Shown piece after piece: positions 1-6,444 of a stretch of 22,533 nt of DNA. The translations under genes and the position numbers were made by a program. How positions within the stretch are numbered: the first letter of the stretch is position 1; every line of letters starts with the position of its first letter. The notes beneath the pieces are model-generated. The model ran no database searches, was not told the origin of the DNA, and was given only the letters and a program-made list of their open reading frames with translations. This DNA comes from CAJXUU01 sp963975265 (lineage in GTDB: Bacteria > Bacteroidota > Bacteroidia > Chitinophagales > Saprospiraceae): assembly GCA_963975265.1 (NCBI GenBank), contig CAXBGT010000074.1, positions 1 to 22,533 of the forward strand, in the 5' to 3' direction.

Positions 1-45
1 TCGGGGTCATAAAAAAGATGTTTTTGCATAAAAACGCCTTATCAC

Positions 46-139
46 AAAAAAGATCCGATTTCCGACCTTTAGGTTGGAAAAATTTTGGCTAATGCTCCAT
101 CCGCTTGCGGTGGGGTAGTCAAAATTTAGGATCTTTTTT
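46..139 (+). other. Structured element folding as a compact three-way junction
   Basis: An outer 11-bp perfect stem (46-56 with 129-139, A6GATCC against GGATCT6) encloses two hairpins: 59-67 with 72-80 (TTTA loop), and 83-91 with 116-124 capped by 95-103 with 108-115. The non-Watson-Crick pairs (64/75, 88/119, 96/114) are G-U on the plus strand and would be C-A mismatches on the minus strand, so a plus-strand RNA fits best. A further small hairpin (GTTTTT-GCAT-AAAAAC) lies at 20-35. It could be a structured RNA, a 3' end or terminator of an upstream gene, or an intergenic repeat. I do not recognise the family. Confidence 0.4.
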
Positions 140-210
140 ACTGCCAACATTTTTATCTTTAAGCGGATTATTAATAGGGTAGTAATTGATACACCGATCA
201 TAGCCATATT

Positions 211-233
211 TTTTAGATAGTAACTATCAAAAA
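211..233. promoter_or_regulatory. Palindrome, candidate operator upstream of the AlkD-like gene
   Basis: This is a near-perfect 23-bp palindrome with core GATAGT-A-ACTATC (216-228) flanked by TTTT and AAAA; 10 of 11 symmetric pairs match. The one-base centre argues for a dimeric protein site rather than an RNA hairpin. It ends 15 bases before the start codon at 249, so a bound repressor could block expression. The binding protein is unknown. Confidence 0.3.
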
Positions 234-248
234 CAGCAATAGAATAAT

Positions 249-896
249 ATGAAACTTTCATCAGCAGCAAGAGACGTATATTCCCAAATAGGCCAAAAAG
301 ATACTAAACTTGGGGATCTACGAAAAATTGCGAAAGTAATAAAGAAAGACCATGAATTAGCATTAGAATTATGGTCTACTGGCGAGTTCATGCCGCGACT
401 ATTTGCAATTCTAATCATGGATAAAAAGCTGGTCACTCAAGAATTCATTGATCAAATTGATAAGAACATACAGCAGCACGATTTTGAAGAGAGGAATCAA
501 TTGATCGATTGGTTGATGGCAAATCAACTAACAAAGGATAAGCGGACAATAACTTATATTAACTCTTGGGAGAAAAATCCATCAGTAATGAAAAGGCGAA
601 TTTTCTGGTATTATCAGGCAAGATTAAGATGGATGGGAAACACGAGTCACTCAAACACTGAAGACTTATTGAGCCAAATAGAAAGGAACTTGATGGGAGA
701 AAAACCAGAAGTTCAGTGGGCAATGAACTATACCGCTGGGCAAATAGGCAAGTGGCAAGAAAAATATCGAGCCAGATGTATATCCATAGGAGAAGAAACT
801 GGTCTTTACAAAGATGAGATAGTCCCAAGAGGCTGCACCCCAAGCTATCTTCCACAATTTATTTCAATTGAAGTTGCCAAATTAAGTAAACAGTGA
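249..896 (+). CDS. AlkD-like DNA alkylation repair protein (HEAT-like repeats)
   Basis: The 215-residue cytoplasmic protein belongs by sequence to the AlkD/COG4912 group, DNA glycosylases built from helical HEAT-like repeats that remove alkylated purines without flipping the base. Features seen are alternating amphipathic helices throughout, an acidic/aromatic pair Asp87-Trp88 in IDWLMAN near where AlkD enzymes carry the catalytic Asp, a basic helix around 115-128 (KRRIFWYYQARL), and the C-terminal signature CISIGEETGLYKD...GCTPSYLP (about 177-202) typical of this subfamily. It has no signal peptide. The start is the first ATG, just after the palindrome at 211-233; no strong Shine-Dalgarno is present, as is usual in Bacteroidota. 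It appears monocistronic, with a 266-base gap to the next gene. The family call is firm; glycosylase activity is inferred. Confidence 0.8.
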   Translation: MKLSSAARDVYSQIGQKDTKLGDLRKIAKVIKKDHELALELWSTGEFMPRLFAILIMDKKLVTQEFIDQIDKNIQQHDFEERNQLIDWLMANQLTKDKRTITYINSWEKNPSVMKRRIFWYYQARLRWMGNTSHSNTEDLLSQIERNLMGEKPEVQWAMNYTAGQIGKWQEKYRARCISIGEETGLYKDEIVPRGCTPSYLPQFISIEVAKLSKQ

Positions 897-1162
897 GACT
901 AGAAAAGGCAAGAAAAGGCAAACAGATATAGAAATCTTTAAGAGTGCAATGAGTGTTAAAAATGCTACATGGGTAATTGAATGATAGTACAATAGCTAGT
1001 ATCTCACTCTTCATAATGTAGTGAGCCTCAAATGCAGAAGACCAGAATCAAGTTTACATTAGTGTTATCTAATTTCATATCTTCTTAAATCCATGGTTCA
1101 AAAAGTCTGCGTATATAGTATTGAAGAACTTAATCTTCACCTAATAAATCACAATCCGGATA

Positions 1163-1888
1163 ATGAACAGTAAACAAATCGTAACAAATGTAATAATTGG
1201 AATCTCTGTACTATTTATTTCTTGTTCTAAACAAGTGAGTATAATACAAGACCCAATAGAGGAATCGGAGACTATCAACAATGGCGCTATTAGTTACTTA
1301 GCACTAGGAGATTCTTACACAATAGGAGAAGGGGTTGAAGAGTCCCGAAGATGGCCCAATCAATTAGCTGTGAAATTGGCAGAAAACAATATAAGTGTTG
1401 GCCAGTCTAAGATCATCGCTAAGACAGGTTGGACAACAAGAAATCTTACTGATGCTATAGAAGGTGCAGATCTAAGTAATCTTGAAGGAGAGCTCTTAGT
1501 ATCTCTGCTGATAGGGGTTAATAACCAATACCAAAAATTAGATTTCAATGCCTTCAAAACGGAATTTGATCTGCTTGTGGATAAGAGTATGCAATTAGCT
1601 GTAACATCAGATCGAGTTTTTGTAGTCTCAATTCCCGATTATGGGGTTACGCCATTTGGCAGTAACAACAGCGTTCAAATCGGGCAAGACATAGACATGT
1701 ACAACCAATATATGTCAAATAAGTGTGAGCAACTCAAAATTCCTTTTGTCGACATAACTGAGATTTCTAGAGAACTAGGGGACTCTGCAGATGCATTAGC
1801 TTCTGATAAATTGCACCCAAGCGGATATCAATATGAAAAGTGGGTAGATGAAATTTTTCCTGTTGTAATTAAGCTATTATCTGAATAG
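1163..1888 (+). CDS. SGNH/GDSL-family hydrolase lipoprotein
   Basis: The 241-residue protein has a lipoprotein signal: a hydrophobic stretch 9-19 and Cys21 in LFISC. The SGNH blocks follow in order: block I LALGDSYTIGEG with nucleophile Ser51, a block III-like IGVNNQYQ around 116-123 with the oxyanion Asn, and block V DKLHPSGY with Asp215 and His218. The family cleaves esters on carbohydrates, lipids or small molecules; the substrate cannot be told from sequence. It probably sits in an envelope membrane through its acyl anchor. The lyase-like gene follows in the same direction after 95 bases, so co-transcription is possible. The start ATG sits directly before the signal peptide and no upstream in-frame alternative is better. 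Confidence 0.85.
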   Translation: MNSKQIVTNVIIGISVLFISCSKQVSIIQDPIEESETINNGAISYLALGDSYTIGEGVEESRRWPNQLAVKLAENNISVGQSKIIAKTGWTTRNLTDAIEGADLSNLEGELLVSLLIGVNNQYQKLDFNAFKTEFDLLVDKSMQLAVTSDRVFVVSIPDYGVTPFGSNNSVQIGQDIDMYNQYMSNKCEQLKIPFVDITEISRELGDSADALASDKLHPSGYQYEKWVDEIFPVVIKLLSE

Positions 1889-1983
1889 ATCATATTAGTT
1901 TCTCTACAAAAATCCTAATTGAGGAAATAATGAATGTGACTTTCTTACTACCTTAGCATAGTACAAGATCAACTACCCCACCA

Positions 1984-3588
1984 ATGAAAAAACGACCAAT
2001 ATCAAAAGAGATCATTCTGGACGGCCAAAAATTGACTCCAGCAGAAGTTGTAAGCATAGGACAAAATAAAGCCAAAGTTTCCATTTCCAAGTCAGCTGCA
2101 AAGCGAGTAGATTCAGGTTATCGTCTATTGATCAAAGCTGCTGAAGCTGGACAAAAAATATATGGATTGACTGTTGGAGTAGGCGAAAATAAAGATAGAC
2201 CCGTCTTGAAAGATGGAAAGCTTACAAAGGAAGCCATCGCATATTCAAAATCATTCAATAGAGCGCTCATTCGAGTCACTTCAGCGGGTGTAGGACCAGA
2301 AATGGAAAAGGAAGTGGTTAGAGGAATTATGTCTTCTCGCTTGAATTCTATTTTATATGGTTCGACTGGGGCAAGACTAAAAGTGGCTAAGTTGTATCGA
2401 GATTTTCTGAATCATGATATTGTACCTATTATTCCAGGAAGGGGATCTATGGGTGAAGCTGACATAACACTTATCATACACATCGGTTTAGCTATGATAG
2501 GAGAAGGGAAGGTTAATTATAAGGGCAAAGGGATGTCTGCTGAAAAGGCAATGAAGCATGCAGGACTTACTCCACTTGATCCTTGGGCAAAGGATGCGCT
2601 AGCGATTATGAGCTCAAACGGATATTCTGAGACACTGGCTGCATTTTGTTTGATTGAGCTACAGCATTTATTGAAGGTGAGTAAGCTGGTGTTTTGTCTG
2701 AATCTGGAGGCGCTGAATGGAAACATAACGCCTTTTTTGGAGCATTCAAATAGCGTAAGACCCTTTCCAGAAGTCAATAAAATCTCGAAAGATTATCGTA
2801 AGATTCTTAAAGGCAGCTATTTATGGTCGGCAGATCAAAAGAGACATCTTCAAGATCCGTTAAGTTACCGAACAGCGGCCTACACGATAGGTGCAGTTGA
2901 AAGTACTTTAGCGGAGCTCACCGAGCAAATGGCTATACAATTAAATTCTTCTGATGATAATCCCATGGTGTTATTGGATGTAAATTCTCCTTCAAAAAAC
3001 GAAGAGGAAACCAAACACTACATTACAAAATCAGCTGGTGATAAATTATTCGGAGCAGTCATTCCTACCGCCAATTTTTCACCTTGGCCTTGGGTACTTT
3101 CTTTTGAGAAACTGGGAATTGCTTTGGGACACTTTTCTATAGCTTCGGCGCAAAGAACCATAAAACTAAGCGATCCACGATTTACAGATTTGTCAAGATT
3201 TCTTGGAACGAAGAAGAGTTTTCATGCCTTCGGAGCAGTCCAAAAAGTATTCGTCTCTTTAGCCGCTGAAAATAAGGCATTGGCTTATCCTGTTTCTATG
3301 GATTTTTTTGCTGTTGCTGGTGATATAGAAGATATGGGTACGAATGGCCCCAGAGTGGTACGCAGGAATCGAAAAATGATCGATAACTGTTATTATATTC
3401 TCGGTTTGGAGCTCATGCATGCCGCACAAGCTATCGATCTTAGGATCCAAGCAAATCCTCATCTTAAGTTGGCACCAACTACAAAATCCTTTCTTAAGGC
3501 TTTTCGTAAAAAAGTAGATTTTATGAAAGAAGATAGAGTGTTGACTACAGATATCGAACGGTCGTATTTGTTTTTAAAAAGCTTTTGA
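1984..3588 (+). CDS. Aromatic amino acid lyase-fold protein lacking the MIO triad
   Basis: The 534-residue protein aligns along its length with histidine/phenylalanine/tyrosine ammonia-lyases. Retained family landmarks are the catalytic-type Tyr60 in IYGLTVGVG, Asn212-Gly213 (equivalent to the NG of INGT), QDPLSYR at 290-296 and NSSDDNPM at 321-328. The MIO electrophile, however, forms from Ala-Ser-Gly in GSVGASGD, and here the segment reads GSMGEAD (154-160), so the cyclising Ser is absent under either possible alignment. The usual QExD-VSMG segment is changed to GDIEDMG, and NFHG to NFSPW. Classical MIO-dependent deamination is therefore unlikely, and the protein may catalyse another reaction or bind a ligand. 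The neighbours, an SGNH hydrolase and an AraC regulator, do not identify a substrate. The fold call is strong; the function is unknown. Confidence 0.85.
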   Translation: MKKRPISKEIILDGQKLTPAEVVSIGQNKAKVSISKSAAKRVDSGYRLLIKAAEAGQKIYGLTVGVGENKDRPVLKDGKLTKEAIAYSKSFNRALIRVTSAGVGPEMEKEVVRGIMSSRLNSILYGSTGARLKVAKLYRDFLNHDIVPIIPGRGSMGEADITLIIHIGLAMIGEGKVNYKGKGMSAEKAMKHAGLTPLDPWAKDALAIMSSNGYSETLAAFCLIELQHLLKVSKLVFCLNLEALNGNITPFLEHSNSVRPFPEVNKISKDYRKILKGSYLWSADQKRHLQDPLSYRTAAYTIGAVESTLAELTEQMAIQLNSSDDNPMVLLDVNSPSKNEEETKHYITKSAGDKLFGAVIPTANFSPWPWVLSFEKLGIALGHFSIASAQRTIKLSDPRFTDLSRFLGTKKSFHAFGAVQKVFVSLAAENKALAYPVSMDFFAVAGDIEDMGTNGPRVVRRNRKMIDNCYYILGLELMHAAQAIDLRIQANPHLKLAPTTKSFLKAFRKKVDFMKEDRVLTTDIERSYLFLKSF

Positions 3589-3732
3589 TTTTTTAATAAT
3601 GTATGATCCCAAACTAATAAATATGGTTTCAGTTGCTACTTTTATCAAAGATAGAATCGCTGGTTAAAGTAAATCTCTCTGGACCAGAAGCCATTGTTAA
3701 CCTGCGACACTTTGGTTAGAATCGGAGGAATA

Positions 3733-3786
3733 ATGGTAAAAGTGATCAGTTTTTCTTGTGATAATGCAGTTTTTTACGTACACTAA
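3733..3786 (+). CDS. Possible 17-residue leader peptide upstream of the araC-type gene
   Basis: A short ORF (MVKVISFSCDNAVFYVH) begins with ATG five bases after GGAGGAATA-type Shine-Dalgarno sequence (GGAGG at 3724-3728), which is unusual for this AT-rich, SD-poor genome. Its stop codon lies at the left edge of the hairpin that precedes a T6 run. The arrangement looks like a leader peptide feeding an attenuator, but such short ORFs also arise by chance and there is no homology to rely on. Confidence 0.2.
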   Translation: MVKVISFSCDNAVFYVH

Positions 3787-3817
3787 TAGCCGAGCGAGGG
3801 GCTACTATCACTTTTTT
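3738..3817 (+). terminator. Overlapping hairpins ending in T6: terminator or attenuator
   Basis: TAGCC (3787-3791) pairs with GGCTA (3800-3804), flanked by partial pairing, and is followed by T6 at 3812-3817. The segment TATCACTTTT (3806-3815) can pair either with AAAAGTGAT (3738-3746) or with GTGATA (3758-3763), so the alternatives exclude each other. It may simply end the lyase transcript, whose stop is at 3588, or attenuate transcription into the araC-type gene 72 bases downstream. An 11-bp palindrome TAGCT-A-AGCTA follows at 3845-3855. Nothing else is evident in 3589-3888. Confidence 0.35.
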
Positions 3818-3888
3818 GTTAGCTTTACGAAAGCCTTTTATCGATAGCTAAGCTAGAGGAATAATAATCCAGAACGAAAACAAAACTT

Positions 3889-4737
3889 ATGGCAATCCAG
3901 AACGTACCCGAAATATTCACAAATATCGACATAGCTAAATTAGATCTTTTTGTTTATGATTTTAAGATGTCGGGCGATGCTTTTAAAAGTAAAGTAAACC
4001 TGAATTTGCACATGTTTAGTTTTTTGCAAAAAGGAAAAAAGCATGTACATTTCTTAGAATCATCTGTTGACATAAGTAGTAAACAATCTATACTCATAAA
4101 ACGAGGAAATTGTCTATGGTCCGAAATGGTGGACAATGATGAAGAATACTACTGCAAACTCCTTTTTTTTTCAGAAAATAGACTGAGAGATTTCTTAAAA
4201 AAACACAATCACTGCACTAATGAGGTAGAAGAAACACCCCCTTATTTTATTCTAGAGAATGATGATTATATTATTTCTTATCTAAATTCACTTTCGACAA
4301 TTTCTGATGCTCCTAAGGACTTTAAGGAAAATATCCTCTCTGTTAAATTTGAAGAGTTAATGTTGTATTTGATAAATAAATATGGCAAGGCATTCGAGTC
4401 TTATTTGCAATCATTAACGACAGATGATATTTCTACTTTTAGAACAATTATTGAAAAGAAAGTATTCTCTAATCTGAAAATTGAAGAAATAGCTTTTTTA
4501 TGCCATATGAGCCTTTCTACTTTCAAACGGAAATTTATCAAAGAATATAAAACCACTCCAGGAAAGTGGTTGCAGAATAAACGATTGCAAAGAGCCAAAG
4601 AATTACTAGATGACGAAAACGTAAAACCATCTGATATCTACTTAGATTTTGGCTACAAAAATCTTTCAAACTTTAGTGCAGCTTTTAAAAACAAGTTTGG
4701 GAAGAGCCCCAGTTTAATTAATGAGGTTATTTTATAA
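3889..4737 (+). CDS. AraC-family transcriptional regulator
   Basis: The 282-residue protein has the two-part AraC/XylS layout. The N-terminal half (about 20-165) is a sensor/dimer domain of the type with a HMFSFLQKGKKHV...ILIKRGN beta-rich motif, common in Bacteroidota and resembling ExsA-like regulators. The C-terminal 100 residues contain two helix-turn-helix units: LKIEEIAFLCHMSLSTF (about 197-213) and the second around PSDIYLDFGYKNLSNFS (about 247-263), ending in the conserved FKNKFGKSPS. Such proteins bind direct-repeat half-sites spaced two helical turns apart and usually activate promoters whose -35/-33 region they overlap. Exactly such a site lies 195 bases downstream (4932-4968), so a local target is likely. 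The effector is unknown. The upstream region carries possible attenuator structures. Confidence 0.93.
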   Translation: MAIQNVPEIFTNIDIAKLDLFVYDFKMSGDAFKSKVNLNLHMFSFLQKGKKHVHFLESSVDISSKQSILIKRGNCLWSEMVDNDEEYYCKLLFFSENRLRDFLKKHNHCTNEVEETPPYFILENDDYIISYLNSLSTISDAPKDFKENILSVKFEELMLYLINKYGKAFESYLQSLTTDDISTFRTIIEKKVFSNLKIEEIAFLCHMSLSTFKRKFIKEYKTTPGKWLQNKRLQRAKELLDDENVKPSDIYLDFGYKNLSNFSAAFKNKFGKSPSLINEVIL

Positions 4738-4931
4738 GTTTGAAACTTATTTTCTGGTAGTTACTGAATAGACGTGTCGCTAAAACACGCTGAGACTAGC
4801 TAAGAAATTAAGTACTCTTAGAGCTGCTGAATTTCCATAGTTAAGGGATAGATATAGAGAGATAATAATCATGTTAATATTCTTAGAGTTAGTTACTGAA
4901 AGAGTTCAGAATTAACAGTATCTCACCATTT

Positions 4932-4968
4932 TGACCTTTTATCATAAACAACTGACCTTTTTTCATAA
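4932..4968 (+). promoter_or_regulatory. Tandem AraC-like operator: two 16-bp direct half-sites, 21-bp period
   Basis: TGACCTTTTATCATAA (4932-4947) and TGACCTTTTTTCATAA (4953-4968) differ at one base and start exactly 21 bp apart, placing them on the same DNA face. The second copy overlaps where a -33 element should lie relative to the perfect -7 element at 4990, and no good TTG is present there. This is the architecture of class II activation by AraC-type proteins, and the araC-type gene ends 195 bp upstream. That this protein binds here is inference. Confidence 0.5.
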
Positions 4969-4989
4969 CTTTCATTGTGCTGTCTTGGC

Positions 4990-4997
4990 TATATTTG
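4990..4997 (+). promoter_or_regulatory. Bacteroidota -7 promoter element TATATTTG
   Basis: This is a perfect match to TAnnTTTG, the sigma-A -7 consensus of Bacteroidota. No TTTG/TTG lies 17-23 bp upstream; that position is taken by the second operator half-site, consistent with an activator-dependent promoter. Transcription would begin near 5003. Confidence 0.5.
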
Positions 4998-5010
4998 TTA
5001 TTATAAAATT

Positions 5011-5055
5011 TGTTACTATGAAAATTGTTACTATGAAAATTGTTACTATGAAAAT
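5011..5055 (+). repeat. Three perfect tandem 15-bp repeats (TGTTACTATGAAAAT)
   Basis: The three identical units are at 5011-5025, 5026-5040 and 5041-5055, flanked in register by degenerate copies (4996-5010 and 5056-5070). The length is divisible by three, and each unit carries an in-frame ATG, giving repeated MKIVT if translated. Such arrays can expand or contract by slippage. Confidence 0.9.
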
Positions 5056-5182
5056 TGTTATTAAACAAATCTAGTAGGTAAGTAGTTGGATAGCAACAAA
5101 TTATGTAGTAACTGGGACTGATAAAGCAGATTAAAGAATACCCACATTCACGCTCACACCAACTATCACTATAAATTTGAGC

Positions 5183-5216
5183 AAAGGTAGCTTTCGAAAG
5201 GAAGCTACCTTTTTTT
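5183..5216 (+). terminator. Strong intrinsic terminator with GAAA tetraloop
   Basis: The stem 5183-5195 pairs with 5200-5212 (AAAGGTAGCTTTC against GGAAGCTACCTTT, one G-U pair), closes a GAAA tetraloop (5196-5199) with a C-G pair, and runs into a T7 tract (5210-5216). It has no annotated coding gene in front of it within 440 bases, which supports a short transcript ending here. Outer complementary arms (5131-5139 with 5234-5242, 5158-5164 with 5223-5229) nest around it. Confidence 0.8.
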
Positions 5217-5323
5217 GCTTGAAGTTGGTGGTAATTCTTTAACCTTTTATAATGGTGAGTGAGGGCGTCATTGCTTTTGGACTTTAGGATATATTCTTAT
5301 TTTCTCTTAATATATAAGAATTA

Positions 5324-5331
5324 TACTTTTG
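5324..5331 (+). promoter_or_regulatory. -7-like element TACTTTTG
   Basis: This is a perfect TAnnTTTG match 232 bases before the sterol-desaturase-family start, without a clear -33 partner. It may be an upstream promoter of that gene or a chance match in AT-rich sequence. Confidence 0.25.
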
Positions 5332-5433
5332 TGTAAAGAGAACTTTGGATTTAATGATCCTATCACCTGGTGAAAATGGCTTTCATTTTATTTAGAGTAA
5401 ATATAGTTGCCATTTGCAAGGTATCAAATCGGA

Positions 5434-5469
5434 TTTGTTTTTAAACACACACACACACACATATCTTTG
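5434..5469 (+). promoter_or_regulatory. Candidate phase-variable promoter of the sterol-desaturase-family gene
   Basis: A -33-like TTTG (5434-5437) and a perfect -7 element TATCTTTG (5462-5469) are separated by 24 bases, most of which are an (AC)8 tract. The usual Bacteroidota spacing is about 17-23 bases, so gain or loss of AC units would move the spacer out of or into the working range. The predicted start near 5476 gives a leader of about 87 bases to the ATG at 5563. Confidence 0.4.
5445..5460 (+). repeat. (AC)8 dinucleotide microsatellite
   Basis: Eight uninterrupted AC units are followed directly by the -7 element at 5462. It is the only long dinucleotide tract that I saw in the window. 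Slippage here would change promoter spacing in 2-bp steps. Confidence 0.95.
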
Positions 5470-5562
5470 TTGATATTAAGCAGCATTGTTCTAAAGATAT
5501 TGTAGCTTGTGGGTGAAATAAATCAAGCTGTTCAAAGCAAATAAATATTTACATGAGCTAAA

Positions 5563-6444
5563 ATGGACGATATAACCATCAGTAAATTAATTCCAGTAAT
5601 ACTTCTATTTGTATTAGGTGTACTAGAATCTATCGGCGGTCTTTACTTCGAAGATAAAAGAACCAAAAACGACTTCACGATAGAGTTATTGAGTTTGGTC
5701 ACCTTGCCAACTTTGATTCAACCTAGTATATTTTTATTGGTGTTATGGGGGATGTCTTCGTTTTATCCAGGACTAGAAGATTACCTTGTTTCTGTTTCTA
5801 TCTGGTGGCATATACTTGCTTTTCTAATATTAGATGATATGACACAATACTGGTGGCACAGACTTTCTCATGTCAGCAGACGAATGTGGAAGTTGCATCG
5901 TCCTCATCACGTGGTTGAGGAAATGGGTGTTCTTGTAACATACAGAAATGCTATTCTTTATTATGCTCTTATGCCAGGTATTTGGTTTTCGGCTTTGCTT
6001 GTTTATTTGGGAATGGGGTATATCTATCTATTTTATCTGCCTATCAAGTTGGTCGTGATATTACTGGCGCATAGTGAGACAAAGTGGGACAGATTCTTAT
6101 ACCGATATAAAATACTAAGCCCTCTTGCTTGGATTGTCGAGCGAAGTATATCAACACCTAGTACACACTTCGCCCATCATGGGTTGACAGCCGAAGACGG
6201 AGTATCTCATCCTAATGGTAATTTTGGAAATCTACTTTTTATCTGGGATATTATTTTCGGTACAGCCAAAATCACCAGGAAATACCCAACAAAATTTGGC
6301 GCTTGGAATCAAATAAAAGAGCCATGGTATGTTCAGCTTTTCTTTCCTATTCTGAGATCTAAAGATGAGAAGAGTGAGTTGCATTCTATCAGGACAAATC
6401 ATGATTATGATCCATCTAAAGATTATCAGTCATTTTCTAAATGA
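5563..6444 (+). CDS. Sterol desaturase / fatty acid hydroxylase family membrane protein
   Basis: The 293-residue integral membrane protein carries the di-iron histidine motifs of the fatty acid hydroxylase superfamily: HRLSH (His99, His103), HRPHH (112-116), His170 in LLAHSE, and HFAHHG (202-207), followed by the usual NGNFGNLLFIWD-type segment (218-229). Hydrophobic segments at about 8-24, 44-65, 78-92, 130-150 and 152-169 anchor it. Family members use O2 and two irons to hydroxylate or desaturate lipid substrates at the membrane; the substrate here (fatty acid, carotenoid, hopanoid or other) cannot be told. The start ATG is well placed after the promoter at 5434-5469. It stands alone, with 525 bases to the next gene. 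Expression may switch through the (AC)8 spacer. Confidence 0.9.
   Translation: MDDITISKLIPVILLFVLGVLESIGGLYFEDKRTKNDFTIELLSLVTLPTLIQPSIFLLVLWGMSSFYPGLEDYLVSVSIWWHILAFLILDDMTQYWWHRLSHVSRRMWKLHRPHHVVEEMGVLVTYRNAILYYALMPGIWFSALLVYLGMGYIYLFYLPIKLVVILLAHSETKWDRFLYRYKILSPLAWIVERSISTPSTHFAHHGLTAEDGVSHPNGNFGNLLFIWDIIFGTAKITRKYPTKFGAWNQIKEPWYVQLFFPILRSKDEKSELHSIRTNHDYDPSKDYQSFSK

Larger units (their letters stand above)
5003..5216 (+). ncRNA. Putative regulated short RNA of about 210 nt
   Basis: A transcript from the -7 element at 4990 would start near 5003 and end at the intrinsic terminator 5183-5216. It contains no ORF longer than 18 codons; the only notable one (5018-5074) encodes the repeat MKIVTMKIVTMKIVIKQI from the 15-bp tandem units. 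A small hairpin GTTG-GATAG-CAAC sits at 5085-5097, and 5131-5242 can fold as nested stems around the terminator. The RNA could be a regulatory sRNA, a short-peptide mRNA, or a relic of a lost gene. Only the framing elements support it. Confidence 0.35.

Noticed and set aside
46..139. Integron attC site or retron msr-msd
   Set aside because: The GTTRRRY/RYYYAAC core sites of attC are absent, and no integrase or reverse transcriptase gene is in the window.
7..270. Minus-strand ORF of 87 codons at the left edge
   Set aside because: It crosses the structured element at 46-139, its residue mix is unlike a real protein, and it overlaps the start of the AlkD-like gene; best read as chance.
5011..5070. 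CRISPR array
   Set aside because: The 15-bp units are directly adjacent with no spacers, and no cas gene is present.
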